A program made the position numbers and the translations under genes. 64,000 nucleotides of DNA from Arctopsyche grandis. Lineage: Eukaryota > Arthropoda > Insecta > Trichoptera > Hydropsychidae. Under the pieces are notes generated by a model, which was given only the letters and a program-made list of their open reading frames with translations, was not told where the DNA came from and made no database searches. Positions 1-12,874 of the stretch are shown piece after piece. The DNA is taken from the NCBI RefSeq assembly GCF_051622035.1, contig NC_135356.1, positions 25,264,839 to 25,328,838 on the forward strand, written 5' to 3'. Within the stretch, counting starts at the first letter, position 1. Each line of letters begins with the position of its first letter.

Positions 1-726
1 GAATTATGAAACTGAAGATACTTATTATTCTTATTAATCGGCCAGGTGAAATCCATTGTATGAACATGCGTTGAAATTGGGATTTTCGTAAAACATGCTT
101 GCTTCTCTAGTACAAGTAAGTACCTTGCATACCAAAATCGTAGCATATTACACCTAATAATTCAGAATGAAAAAACTGTTTAGTTTATAAACGGTGCAAG
201 CTCATTTATTTTTTTTATATACAAGACTCTTCTATGTTTGCCTTCGCTCGTTCGTTTGATAACATTTAGATTTGATATCCAACGTTCTTCCGATCTTTTT
301 GAAACTTAAGCGCGGTTTGGTCAACAATTTATGTATACATACATATATTCAAATCAAATCCGCCAGTACGATGATGAAAAATAATCGTAATAGACAAGTT
401 TGAAAAATGCTACAATTTTGACGTCTGAATGTCTGTTTGTTTGTCTCGTATAGGCTCCTATACCACTAAATCGATTACGATGGAACTTTCAGGATTTGTT
501 GTATGCATGTCCGGGAGGCTTACTGTGAATAAAAAACGGGAAAAAACCTATTGATAATAATATTCGTAATTACGATTTTACCGACGCGAGAGTATGAAGC
601 GCCATTTTGTAGTCAAGGAAACCAGTTGGTTTATGACGACACGGCGTTGAAGAGACATTATTTGAGTTAGTTAGCTCCAACCATCACTTGGTTGGAACGC
701 AACGGGAACGGGAATTGCATGCCTTA

Positions 727-1079
727 AGGCGCCCTTCCACCGAATACGTTGGCGCGCATGTATCGTGACTGATGAGTCATCAGTAGAGGTAGGATAGTCA
801 CAGTGCTATCCATTGTTCCATTGATGTAAATCCTTTGTAAAAAAGGTTCGGCAAACCTTTAACAATGCATTTACAACCTTTGGACAATACGCGGCACCTT
901 CTGGGTCCGGTGACTAGTCATCAGTGATGACTGCTGCAGAAGTCCGTCAACGCGGCGTACATATGTGTCACCGTCACTGTGGAGGTGTGCGCACTTCCAT
1001 TACAAACTACGTACGTAAGTTGCATACTTTGGCGCAAACATGATACGTGCGCGTCAACGAATTCGGTGGAAGAGCGCCT
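727..1079. mobile_element. 353-bp MITE, Harbinger-like (TTA target duplication)
   Basis: The ends are inverted repeats of about 40 bp (AGGCGCCCTTCCACCGAATA... and its complement ending GGTGGAAGAGCGCCT). They are flanked by TTA on both sides (724-726, 1080-1082). The 3-bp TTA duplication suits PIF/Harbinger. No coding capacity. The interior carries CTGATGAGTCATCAG palindromes, and part of the interior recurs inverted at 34030-34160. Confidence 0.7.
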
Positions 1080-1309
1080 TTATTCTGGCATTGATACGCA
1101 AGCCGGGTTCAGCTATTATCTTATGAAATTTACATTATAGGTTCTCATTATCTCTCATACATATTTTTACTTCACTCATAGGCTATGTAATTAGTAAAAT
1201 TATCAAAAATATCCGCCGATTTAATTTGATTTGCTTATTTCATAAAATGAACAAAGATAGTGGCGCCTCCCGTGATTTTTTCTGGAACTACCTCAAACGG
1301 CATTTCACA

Positions 1310-1776
1310 ATATGAGCCGTTATATTTGAAGGTAAGCGATTGTTGTAAACGGACAATCGTAGCTACGAAAATCGCGAATCGAATAATCTGAAACTCGAAT
1401 TCTCGTTAGTATGATTGTTCGTGTGGATAACTCTCGATGGATGGAATTTTCAGGTGCCAGATGTTCCATGATCGAATTTAATGACGTTTACGAGATCGCT
1501 TTTTGCGGAATAATCATTGAACCATATTTAAAAGTGGCGGATGTCTAATTTTCAGTTCGAAAAACACTTTTTCTATTTGACTTAATTCACAAACTTTTAT
1601 CACTAATATTTATTTAGTATGTCCAGAATCTTGGAAAAACAGCATAAACGTATTACAGGCCACAAGTATTTTTAAATATTTTAAAGCGCAAAACATTATA
1701 TTTAATGTTTTGCGAGATATTTCTTGAAATAAGGAAAGAAGACTTATGCCACTTTCAATTATAACGGCTCATATAT
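1310..1776. mobile_element. MITE with ATATGAGCCGTTATA ends, copy 1
   Basis: Starts TATGAGCCGTTATATTTGAA and ends TATAACGGCTCATATA. The interior includes a palindrome around GCAAAACATT...AATGTTTTGC. Related copies lie at 12875, 51582 and 61394. Confidence 0.7.
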
Positions 1777-2420
1777 AAAATATCTGTGTATTTAAAGTAG
1801 GCATGTACATTTCAACTTACGTTGTAGAAAAAGTCTGAAATAATAATATGACAACGTGCACGTCGACAAACAAATTTTAATTTAAATAATAAACCGTACG
1901 ATACGATTCGTACGATGGTCGTTTTTTATCCTAAAGATCTGTATGTAAATTTGAAATTCATTTGTCGAATTGTTAAATGACAGTTATTGGTTTTTTACAT
2001 ACCTCCTTTACGTTTCACATGGCTTTCGTGTTAGTGGTCATTTTTATCTCTTATCCGATCGTTTTCATTATAAGTATGTACACTGACCAATTCATGAAAA
2101 AAACAACGGGCTTGCTCCGTTCGTGATTTAAGATTTTTTTTGATAATTTTATAAAATGATAAATTTAACAAATTGGATCAATTCAACGAATTTGATATAC
2201 AAATGTACATACATATATACAAGCATTGTAGAATAACAATATATACAAGCATTGTACAATATATTGTAGAATACAACAACTGCTGCCGTGCTATTTTTAG
2301 GCTACCAAGGGGCTGCAGCGCATCGCAAATGTTTGTATGTAGAAGGGCACGTGCCTCACTTTGAGGTCATTCTCAGGATGAGAGCGGCCTCCCTTCGTCG
2401 TTGTGTATTTGTATCGTCAG

Positions 2421-2825
2421 TTTTTTGTTTTCGTTTTAAAGGGTTAATTGGATGTGTGCTGAATTTTAAATCGGTGAAATTGCGAGCAAAAAATTCGAAT
2501 TAGTAGAGCACGGATTTGTCTTTTGTGCACTACATTGTACGCACCGTTTACGCTGAAGGCGCGAGCGTAATGAGTCACTTCTCACAAATGTTGAAAAAAC
2601 TCTCATTGGTTGTAAGTATGTACGATGACTCACTATGTTTTTATACTTTCGTATCGTACTTCAATTCCCTTCGATAGGTCTTCCAGTTTGGAAGGTGTTG
2701 ATAAAACCGTAGAATTTTACAGATCGAAGTTATAGACTTAATTTTTTTAAACGTATATTTACGCAATTTCACCGATTTAAAATTCAGCACACATCCAATT
2801 AACCCTTTAAAACGAAAACAAAAAA
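2421..2825. repeat. perfect 64-bp inverted repeat, 277-bp spacer
   Basis: Arms 2421-2484 and 2762-2825 are exact reverse complements (start TTTTTTGTTTTCGTTTTAAA, end TCGGTGAAATTGCG). Likely a foldback or MITE. A partial match to one arm lies at 14395-14430. Confidence 0.8.
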
Positions 2826-3727
2826 TAGTGTGGCCAGAACATTATCCTAATAAACATGTTTCAATAGAAAATACTCAATATAATATAGTATTAACAGTGG
2901 GAAAAAATCCCAAATGAAAATACGTAATTTTGACTTTTGATTTAAACTGGACGACTACTTAGAGAGATTTGAAAGCTGAAAAGTACTACAAATGAAAGAT
3001 AAAATACTCGACTATAGATTCCAATATTCATTTTGAACAGAAAATTAACAGATTTTGAAAAATCGACCGAACAACACCAAGATATAGAAAAATCGCGCGA
3101 TTTAAAAAACACATATATCTCCGAATATCGAGCCAATCAACACTTTTTATTACCAGATTCGTGTTCACTGAGCATAGATATATAAAAAAGTCATATCTCG
3201 TTTCTGAAACATTTTTCGTGTCGAACAGTGTTATCATTATTATTATTACTATTTTATTTTATTTAATATTATAATCATATTTACATACATTATTATATCA
3301 TTATATTATATTTATTTATATTATCATACTTTTTAATTATCTACTAGTGGTTTTATCCGGCTTCTCTCGGTATTTGTAATGTAATATAAACCGCTTACAC
3401 ATAGCTAATCTATCTAGTAAACATTTTATTAAATTTATTTGAATAGTTTTATTTAAATTTCTTTGAATATTAGTTTGTTTTATTTTATTGTTAAATTTAA
3501 CGTCACGGATTCTACGAACCAAAACTTATATACATACAAGTCTCTTTCGAAATTATATATAAGATATATGTATTATTTATTTGAACGTTGGGGTTTGCAC
3601 TATTCTCTCTATCGGCTGGAACTACGAAGTTATTATTATTACCATTGTTACACACACAAAACTCAAAAAAAGGTTTAGAAATTTATTATGGATGAAGACT
3701 TTATTAACATTTTTCCAATAATGATAT

Positions 3728-4142
3728 TGTTGCGTAGGGGTGGGTGGAGGATCCAAGTAAAAGGTCAACAGTCGTTTCACAGCATTTATTGATGATTAAG
3801 GAGATACGCGTATTGGCAGTGCTCAGTCCAGAATGACCTGATATCGCCTAAGTATCGCCTTATAAGAGATAGATCTCTCAGGACATCTTCGACGTCTAAT
3901 TTGTTTACCTATTGTTATGGTCACGTACGGATATGTCTTCCCACGACATTCCCACGACACGGTACAGGTCAATTCTGCGAAAGGACCAATACCAGCCAAC
4001 TCGGTCGCCATTTTTTAGCCTACATGCACTTAGCTTGTCGCTAATCCTTAAAACCACTTACACCGGTCACACGGTCTCTCAGGACGCTACCCGGCCTAAT
4101 CCGATCGCAATTACTCGGCGGCTCTTTTTAGTATACGTAACA
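3728..4142 (-). mobile_element. solo LTR (415 bp), Gypsy-like
   Basis: TG...CA-bounded segment (TGTTGCGTAGG ... TATACGTAACA) flanked by ATAT on both sides (3724-3727, 4143-4146), with GC content well above the flanks. On the minus strand an AATAAA signal lies near the end (about 3782-3790), which fixes the orientation. A 62-codon minus-strand frame inside it is probably just LTR or leader. No internal retroelement region adjoins it. Confidence 0.68.
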
Positions 4143-7100
4143 ATATCATTATTTTTAATCACATACATATGTAGTTATTTAATTAAAAAAATAATGACAC
4201 ATTTATCTCTTGCATAATATTATATGTATTAAATTTATAGTGACTTACTTGTACATACATATATTCGTTCCGGCCTAATGAACATACATACATACATACA
4301 TACATATTTACATTAAGCCAGAACTAAAAACACGAACTATAGATTTTCATCGATGGACCTAGTGGAATAACTTCGTTGTATCAAAAGAACGTCAAATAAA
4401 AATTTTTATTGATTTTAAACAATGTCCTATGCCTCCAACCAATCGATTTATCTTTTAAAAATGAAGGTTTCTTTCACATTCACAAAAATCTGAAACTACA
4501 ATCAATATAACCACTGAAAGTACTTTTAATGGTGTCTATTAGGTATTGTGAAAGTTCTTAATGATATATTTATTGTGTTGATCATAATGACAATCAAAAG
4601 ACCACCTGGGGCAAATACGACCCTTTTACTTTCAGTTTCATTTCCATCGTCAATTTTTCGTTTATTGTTTCTATACAAAATGTTTCTTGATGTAAAATTC
4701 TTCGTTTAGCAAAAACGAATCATAAATATTTTAAACGTTATGCGAAAGTAAATTTAAATATTAAACATTCGAAATATGTAGATATTTTAGCATACTTATA
4801 CAACCGTCTCTCGATTCATCAGTTTAAATAAGAATCGAATAATCAAAATCATTCAAACAATGAGAAAATTAAGTCTATACACAGATACAATACCTATTTA
4901 TCTTCAATACATAATCTCTTCTGACTTCGTTTCGTATTATTATCATTTTTACTATTAACTGAAACTATGTACATTATTAATTTATCAAAATGTTTCGCAA
5001 TCCAATTTACAGACATTTGTGTTAGATACGACATTCATTCTACAATTGCATATTTGATATACATACATAATTGTACAACATTTACAAAATGACAAAGACC
5101 TCTTTCAATAGTATCAACAGATAATAAATATAAAATGCAAAGCGAAAGCGTATCTGTTAACTATGTATACTAAAAAGATTTACTATGAAATTAAATTTAG
5201 CATAATTACAAACGAGTCAAAATCACATTATTTTTTTTTTATATTTTTTTATTTTTGTAATATAAAAAAATGGGTTACATAGTACATATTTTACAGGATA
5301 TAATGTTTATTTCATAGTTGGAAATGTATTCCTTATCAGATAAGAGTAGCTCTTGTGCCTGATACATATGTACATAAGTATGAATGTGTGTAGCTAACGA
5401 TATTTTGTTTAATTTTTTCTGCATTTTTAAGAATTTTTTTAATGATTGAACAAAAGATAAATAAAACTGTATGTAAATAGCAATATGTATGTAGATTTGA
5501 AAATCATGAATAGTTCGTTTTTGCCTAAAAACATTTTTTTTTCGTATTCTCTTTGTCGTGCTTTTTTATTATTTATTAAAACATCGTCTTGATGATCACT
5601 CATCACATACAAAACACCCAAATAAGAATGTTCTGATAAATAAAAAAATATTTAGATTGATAACCAATCTTTTTAAACGTAGTGAAATATATCTATGTAT
5701 GTACATATGTAGAACTGACCCAATATATCCACGATAACTCGAAAAAAACATATATTCTTGACTTTTAAAATTTGCTAAATAAGTAATTATGCGTTTTTTA
5801 AAACAATAAAAAATCATTATCAATAGAAAAAACATCTGACTATTGATTCCGATACTCATTTTTAAGTTTTTTAGACGCTCATATCTCATAAACGAAAAAA
5901 ATGCAAATAAAAACCATTGTCTGATTCGAATTCAGTGGGTCAAATTTAGTATAGATTGATTAGTCTTCAATCCGGTAGAAAAAAATATTATTATGCAATA
6001 TTTCCATTTTCAAGGCCATAACACTGCTTAAAATAAAAATCGCCATTGTATTCAGAAGAGTGAATCCACAGAATCGCGCTAATACAGCATCCAAAAGAAA
6101 ATATTTGTATATTTTTGTTATATCGTAACAAAAAAATTGCGTACATAAATAAAAAAAATATATTGATAACATCATAACATGAATAATATATGTTTTTCGT
6201 ATTTAAATACTGAACAGTCAGTCGTAAAAACAGGCTAGTACGAATAAGCACACCAATCAAATGGTTTACTTGATTTATTTTATTTTATTTAAATTAAAAA
6301 CAAATCTTTTTTTCTATTTAATCAAACTTTAGTTATGTGCGTATAATTTGTATGTACTCACATATGTATAATTTGTGTGAAATGAGATAAAAATTCATCG
6401 ATTTTTTTTTACGTATTTACTTAAACGTTAATATTATATTACTTCAAATATTATATTACTAAGTAAAATAAAACATTACTTCAAAATTCTTGTACTTAAA
6501 TAGGATACACTCTTCGTATATATTTTATATGAATGCAAAGGTTTATCAAATGTTCACGTGAACTAATAATTGACAACGACATCTATTGAACGCTATAGAA
6601 TTCACGTTACATTCCTATTCACGTAACATAATTGAAAATTCAACATATTACTCTATACGCCTTTGTTGTGTTGTTATGTGAGTGGTATGTCAGAGAATAT
6701 ACAGATGACGGCAAACAATGCCCAGCCGAGCGAGTTGAGGACCAATAAATTATTTATTAGTAGTTGGCGTCATATCCACATGCATTTGCAATGCAAATCG
6801 AGGTCACACGTTGCACTGATTTCCAAACTGACTCGTTCGTTTTCCGTCATTCGTTCGATTTTTTTATTCACTTTTATCTCAGTTTACAACAGGAAAGATT
6901 AAAAACTAAACAAACCTATATAATTATATAAGTAATTCCGTCCTCTAAAATCATACGTTGATTGTTGCAAGCATACGTACATGTGCTTGCTTACTTTATC
7001 TGTACTAGTGTTGTGCCCGTTCATTTCAACGGATGGTTTCCGAAAGGAATTGTTATATATAAATATAGTGTAAGGTAATTTATACGCATTACACGCTCAC

Positions 7101-7364
7101 CGATCCAACCCGTTGACCCATTCGAAATGATAAATGAATGTGTGTGTGTCATCGTGAATGTATGTATGTGTGTACTTCGTGAATGTGTTTATGTGTCCTG
7201 TTGCTTAAGTCACCCGTCACTCGGCCTGTCGTCGCATATATCATACGCTACACCCCCCCCCCCCTCACCTCCCCGCTACCCGCTTCCCCGACATGACTGG
7301 TCGATGCGTCCGCCACATATCCATAAACATACATACATCGCTTCCGTTTTTATATACATATAAT

Positions 7365-9348
7365 CAGTGGCGGACTGGGACTGAAATTAGTGCATGCCAG
7401 GAGTCAAAGGGGGCCCACAGAGGGTTAAAAAAATTTGTCCCCCCCCCCCCCATATAAGAAAATTTTCTTCTATCCATCATGCTAAAAATCAAGGGTAAAA
7501 AATAAATAGAATTTTCAAAAATGGGCATAAACAAATTTAGTTACAAGAAAAATGGCAAAAGGAAAATAGATCCATAAATTACATTGTATATTTCGTTTTA
7601 ACCCTTGTCCTAGGTAAATATTATAGAATGCGGCATAAAAGCGGCTTTTACTTTCGGTAGAAAACAATTGAGGACGTCATTTCAGCTTTTTCTTGGGGGG
7701 GGGGGCAGGCAAATATTGGTCAAATTGAAAAATTTTAAAAAAATCTTGCTTATATCAGAATAAAAATGGATATACTTTTTTCTTTACATACACCTTATTG
7801 AGTTATAAAATATGAAAAAAATCAGCTTATTTCTGAAAAAATAATATATATAAAAAGAGAAAAAAGCGCCGCAGGCGAAAATTTTTTTCCAAAAGTCTTC
7901 ACATGGTCAACAAAAATTGACCATCTAACTGAGTCACCAAAAAACTATCAATTAACTTAATTTCTACCGACTGTCTTTTCACTTTATCTATGTACATATG
8001 TACGTAATAACAATAGATAAAATTTTGTGATCATGCGAAAATTTGAACTCAGAATCGATCACTGATCACGTCTACTGTATTTGTATTCTTGTATTCTTGT
8101 ATTTGTATGTTATTTGTATTCTTTATGTACTAAATTTGATAAAGTTTTGGTCAGAAAGCAATTTTATTAAATAACTAAAACTTTTTTTGGACCGAATTCG
8201 TTACACATGAAGTTTAAATTCATCTCATTCGTTGTTTTGTGAGAGAATGGACGTCTGCAAATAAAATAAAAATTCGAGAAATAAAATCATTTGTGATTGA
8301 ACCAATTAAGTAAAATATTAATTTAAAACCTTTCTTGAAAACAAAAAATATACGAACTTTCGGAAAAATAAACGTTACACATCTGTTTTTGAGACAAAAT
8401 AAAGTAAAGGGGACTTTTCTAACGATTCGCTCCATAGGATGAACAATTTCTAAGAATTTTACCCAAGGCATACCACTGAAAAACCAAAATATACTTGCTT
8501 CGAAATAATAATTTTTTTTTTCAAAGCACATAGCAGCGATTATTTTATTAGTTACCCAAAAGTAACATACATAAGAAATAAACGTAGCATTCATAGATCC
8601 ATAGTATCTTATTAATCATTAAATTCATAATATTTTCTAAATTCACACTATTCCTTAATTTAGGGGGGCGAGTGCCCCCCTATGCCCCCACCCCCAAATT
8701 ACGTCCCTGAAAACAATGCATAATATTTTCAATTAATGTTAATCGAAAATCGGGATTTTGGGGAGGGGCTCCCTATCCTACATATATTTCTATATACATG
8801 GATGTATCTAGATTAGGAATAGATTTTATATTCGGAAACTGTTTAAAATTGTGTATTTAAATCATACTATATCGTCGAAGCATAATCAAATGTTATTTTG
8901 AAAGTATGAAATAAATTTAAATCGCTGGTTGATGATGAATCTTCCTATCGAAATTGTTTTAAGCAATTCAGTTTATATTATTCACGGAAATTCGTTTATT
9001 CCCATTTTTATTTCAGTAGGTAGTTGTTACATAGGTATTGGTATATACATACATAATATTGAGGTTGGAAATGGGACCGACAAAAGGGCCCTCGCAATTT
9101 ACATTTCTAGCCTAATAAAAAAAGTTAACCGATCCTTGGGCTGTTAAAGCAGGTATTAGTTGTTTGTGTATATCGTAAGAAATTTATTTTGTTGAAATAC
9201 CCAAACTTTAGGTCCCAAAGTCCTATAAATTATTACATACGTGAAATATAAAAAGTTATTTAATTTTACTGAGGGCCCATATTTTCCAACAGATAGTGGG
9301 GCCCACATGCCATCGGGCATGTTCGCTTGTATGGCCAGTCCGCCACTG
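7365..9348. mobile_element. 1984-bp hAT-type element with perfect 8-bp TSD
   Basis: Ends CAGTGGCGGACTGG and CCAGTCCGCCACTG are perfect 14-bp inverted repeats. Both sides carry CATATAAT (7357-7364 and 9349-9356). The 8-bp duplication and CAGTGGCG end are hAT hallmarks. No transposase frame is recognisable inside, so it is non-autonomous or decayed. An inner ACGTCCCTG end near 8695-8710 suggests a nested hAT fragment. Confidence 0.85.
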
Positions 9349-9669
9349 CATATAATACTAGTGTTATGCCCGTTGAATTGACCTAGGGGAAAATTGTCGT
9401 AGTATCAAGAGAAGGTTAAATAAAATTAACCTCCTTACATTTCATAAAATTTATGATTTTTTAAATTCAAAAAGGTATACCCAAGGAAGTTTTGAACGAC
9501 TTATATTTTCAAAATAATCACGAAAACTTGAAAAAACGTCGATTTTCTGAAAACAACGCTTTTCCCATAAAAACACCCATTGCGAGTCTTTGCCTTTTAG
9601 GGCTTTAAAAAATAAGTCGAATCGGCGCTTATGAATCGAAAAAAAATAAATCGAATCATTGGTTCGTTG

Positions 9670-10578
9670 ACGGCTGCGCCCCATGAAGCTGTGCGCCCTT
9701 CGGGGCCCCATGCCGCTGCGCCCCATTAGCTATTGCCATTGCCGTTTAGGACTTCGCCACTCTGCGTCCCCATGAGCAATTGCCGTTTTGGACTTCGCCC
9801 CTCTGCGCCCCCCTTAGCTATTGCCGTTTAGGGCTTATCCCCTCTGAGCCCCCATGAGCAATTGCCGTTTTGGACTTCGCCCCTCTGCGCCCCCCTTAGC
9901 TATTGCCGTTTAGGGCTTATCCCCTCTGAGCCCCCATGAGCAATTGCCGTTTAGGGCTTCGCCCCTCTGCGCCCTCCTTAGCTATTGCCGTTTAGGGCTT
10001 CGCCCCTCTGCGCCCCCATGAGCAATTGCCGTTTAGGGCTTCGCCTGTATGCGCCCCCATGAGCAATTGCCGTTTAGGGCTTTGCCCCTCTGCGCCCCCC
10101 TGAGCAATTGCCGTTTTGGACTTCGCCCCTCTGAGCCCTCCTTAGCTATTGCCGTTTAGGGCTTCGCCCCTCTGCGCCCCCATGAGCAATTGCCGTTTAG
10201 GGCTTCGCCCTTCTGCGCCCCCATGAGCAATTGCCGTTTAGGGCTTCGCCTCTATGCGCCCCCATGAGCAATTGCCGTTTTGGGCTTTGCCCTCTGCGCC
10301 CCCCTGAGTAATTGCCGTTTTGGACTTCGCCCCTCTGAGCCCCCCTTAGCTATTGCCGTTTAGGGCTTCGCCCCTCTGCGCCCCCATGAGCAATTGCCGT
10401 TTAGGGCTTCGCCCCTCTGTGCCCCCATGAGCAATTGGCGTTTAGGCCTTTGCCCCTCTGCGCCCTCCTGAGCAATTGCCGTTTAGGGCTTTGCCCCTAT
10501 GCGCCCCCCTTAGTTATTGCCGTTTAGGGCTTCGCCCTCTGCGCTCCCATGAGCAATTGCCGTTTAGGGCGTCGCCCG
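9670..10578. repeat. 41-bp minisatellite, about 21 copies
   Basis: Unit is close to ATGAGCAATTGCCGTTTAGG followed by GCTTCGCCCCTCTGCGCCCCC. Alternating variants carry CTTAGCTATTGCC and TTTTGGACTTCGCC. Each unit holds the palindrome GGGCTTCGCCC. It is flanked on both sides by ATGAATCGAAAAAA/AATCGAATC sequence, and a diverged relative lies at 55010-55190. Strikingly GC-rich inside AT-rich DNA. Confidence 0.9.
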
Positions 10579-11030
10579 AAAAATCGAATCGGCGCCTATG
10601 AATCGAAAAAATAATCGAATCATTTGTTCGATGACGTCAACGAACGAACCAAGGATACATACATATATACAAAGTCTATTTCCAAATTATATATTAGATT
10701 TATTATTTTTTTTTAATAAAACCTACTTTTTGTTGTTGACAGCTTTTCATTTCGCCGAATTTTTTTTAATTAAAACAGACTACTCTTATGAACAATGTAT
10801 GAACTTTGACCTTTTGTGCTTAATATGTTTTTTTCGTTCGTTGGTTCGTTGGTTCCTTTGGTTGGGTGTAGTCACACATGCATATGTTTCTCATCCATTT
10901 CTTCAAATATGCGATTTACCGTTATCGATCACAATCAAGAAAGGATGGGGGTGAATTTTGGGACTATGTACCGTGTATGGGATAGGTGTGCTGCGTTTTT
11001 TTCGCATGTTTAAAAATTCCTTAAAAGTTC

Positions 11031-11932
11031 GGATGCGACCAACCCATGACTTTATCTATGTATTTGAGGAATATAAGAAGGTCACAAAACAAAATTCGTT
11101 ATTGAACCGTACAGACACATTCACACATACTAATAGCTATGACAGCATTTTCGATACAAATGTATGGAAACTTGCACAAGACAAAAGTTCTACTTCTGTT
11201 TGTCGGATTTTTTTCAAATTTTTTTATTACTTAAAATCACTATAAGCATTATACCCAATAAAAGATTTAAAAAATTTAAAAGGTCAAAATAAAATAATGA
11301 AATATCGTTTTAAAAAAAAATACTACTTCCGGTATACAAATTCTGACCAAAACCTTATCAGCTCTAAGTTAGTACATAAATAATGCAAATATAAACTTTC
11401 AGCTTGATACGTTCAGGGATGTGGACAGAATCGTGGCTACAACATTTTTTTACCTTTCTAAGAGGAAAAAATCCCACTTCAAAAATTTTGTGATTTTTTT
11501 TTTTTTATTTTCATCACATTGATACAAGAATTATGTTTGAAATTTTTGGTGAAGAGCACACATGTTTAAGGGGTCGAAAAAAATAGTGAAAGAAAAATCG
11601 AACAAGAGTGAACTACCACTTCCGGTTGACAGATGCTTACCAAATTTTATACGTAACTTGGTATTAAGCTTAAATTTCTAGATATGAAATATCAGTTCAA
11701 TAAACCAAAAAGTTTCTGAGAAAAACATAAAAAGCCTCGATTCTCTAGAGTAAAAGTACTACTTCCTGTTCAGATAAAAATATTCAAAAAATATCTATCA
11801 GGGAAGGTACCATTTCCAGTGAACTTAAAAATTTACGTCGTGTCGATAAGTGATCGATTCTAAGTTCAAATTTTCGCATAATCACAAAACTTCATCTATT
11901 GTTACTACGTACATACATATGTAGATAAAGTA
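11031..11932. repeat. 1-kb interspersed family, copy A
   Basis: Shares long blocks with 43785-44868 and 52430-53344: GACCAACCCATGACTTTATC at the left and ATCACAAAACTTCATCTATT at the right. ACTTTATCTATGTAT near the left edge is repeated inverted near the right edge. No coding frame is conserved among copies. Shorter pieces lie at 7980-8090, 14860-14900, 21230-21440 and 22310-22380. Confidence 0.78.
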
Positions 11933-12206
11933 AAAAAAAAAACACGTACCACGTACCATTCAGTGTGTGTTCGCCCTACATAGCTCTCGGTGGATAGAAT
12001 TTCGGGTACCAGATGTTCCATAATCGAGATTTTAGTGACATGTGCGAGATCGCTTTGTGCGGAATAAAAAACTATCATGTCAACATCCCAAGGTCAAAAT
12101 TTCTCACGAACACGAAATTCTTACATTGATATATATGTATATTATGCCTACAGATAAAGTAAAAACATCTTACGACATAAGTATTTCATAAGCATATAAA
12201 ATATAA

Positions 12207-12226
12207 TATATATATATATATATATA
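12207..12226. repeat. short TA microsatellite
   Basis: About ten TA units about 200 bp upstream of the candidate per promoter. Confidence 0.8.
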
Positions 12227-12404
12227 ACAACACGTTATATTCGATGCTATTGTCGATCCAAACAACGACAAAACTGCATCGAAGACAGCTCGCTAATCTC
12301 CGACCACACAAACACACACATTGCACATCTCAACAGATACAGCAATTGTTTGAATATATTTATTATATATATATGTACATAAATTCATGTATGTTCGTAT
12401 AATT

Positions 12405-12567
12405 CTCTTATATATTCACTTCAGTCTGCGCTTGCGCCTGCTTATAACCGAACATCACGTGTACGGGTACGTGAGCTACGCAAAATTCATGTCGTTCTCT
12501 GATTACAACGACAGTCTAGCTCGAAGTTCGAAGCAGATGACACAAGGCAACTAAACAGTTGCTAAAG
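12405..12567 (+). promoter_or_regulatory. per: candidate per promoter and untranslated first exon
   Basis: A GC-richer island in otherwise AT-rich DNA. It holds TCAGT (12421, insect initiator-like), TTATAA (12442-12447), a perfect E-box CACGTG (12456-12461), and TACGTG six bases further on (12468-12473). A consensus donor AAG|GTAAAT follows at 12568. Coding exon 1 of per has its own acceptor, so a 5' untranslated exon must lie upstream, and this is the best candidate I can see. Paired E-boxes with a 6-7 nt spacer are the known CLOCK:CYC/BMAL1 response arrangement. The link to per is inference. Confidence 0.4.
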
Positions 12568-12874
12568 GTAAATTTGCAAGTCAAAACAAAACTGTGTTTC
12601 AAAATGTTTTTGTGCGACAGATTAATTTGTTTTTATTGAGTGCGATTTCTTTGCTGTTGTTGTTGTATGTTATGTCGCGTAATTTCTTAATTCCATCGTA
12701 AATCAATCTATGCGTTCATACATATGTATATATATCGGTTAATCAATTTGTTTTTAGTTTAATTTAAATATTGTATGTGTGTTGATTTTGAGTGGTTTTA
12801 TCGTTTGGCCTAAATTTGTATTTTATTTAATGGTCTTCAACTAATTACTTTATTTATATATGTACGTACTGTCA

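Larger units (their letters stand above)
1..12404. other. repeat-rich upstream region without a recognised host gene
   Basis: All open frames are short and lack recognisable domains or splice context. Outside the listed elements (notably 4150-7350 and 1780-2420) I see only AT-rich sequence with TACATA/TATGTA tracts and fragments of the interspersed families. Confidence 0.6.

Noticed and set aside
3823..4011. 62-codon minus-strand frame starting MATELAGIGPF
   Set aside because: Falls entirely inside the solo LTR and shows no known domain.
8220..8594. 124-codon minus-strand open frame
   Set aside because: Lies inside the hAT-type element, rich in Phe/Ile/Lys as expected for AT-rich noise, with no domain or splice context.
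9670..10578. CRISPR-like array
   Set aside because: Units are contiguous 41-bp minisatellite copies without unique spacers, in a eukaryotic genome.
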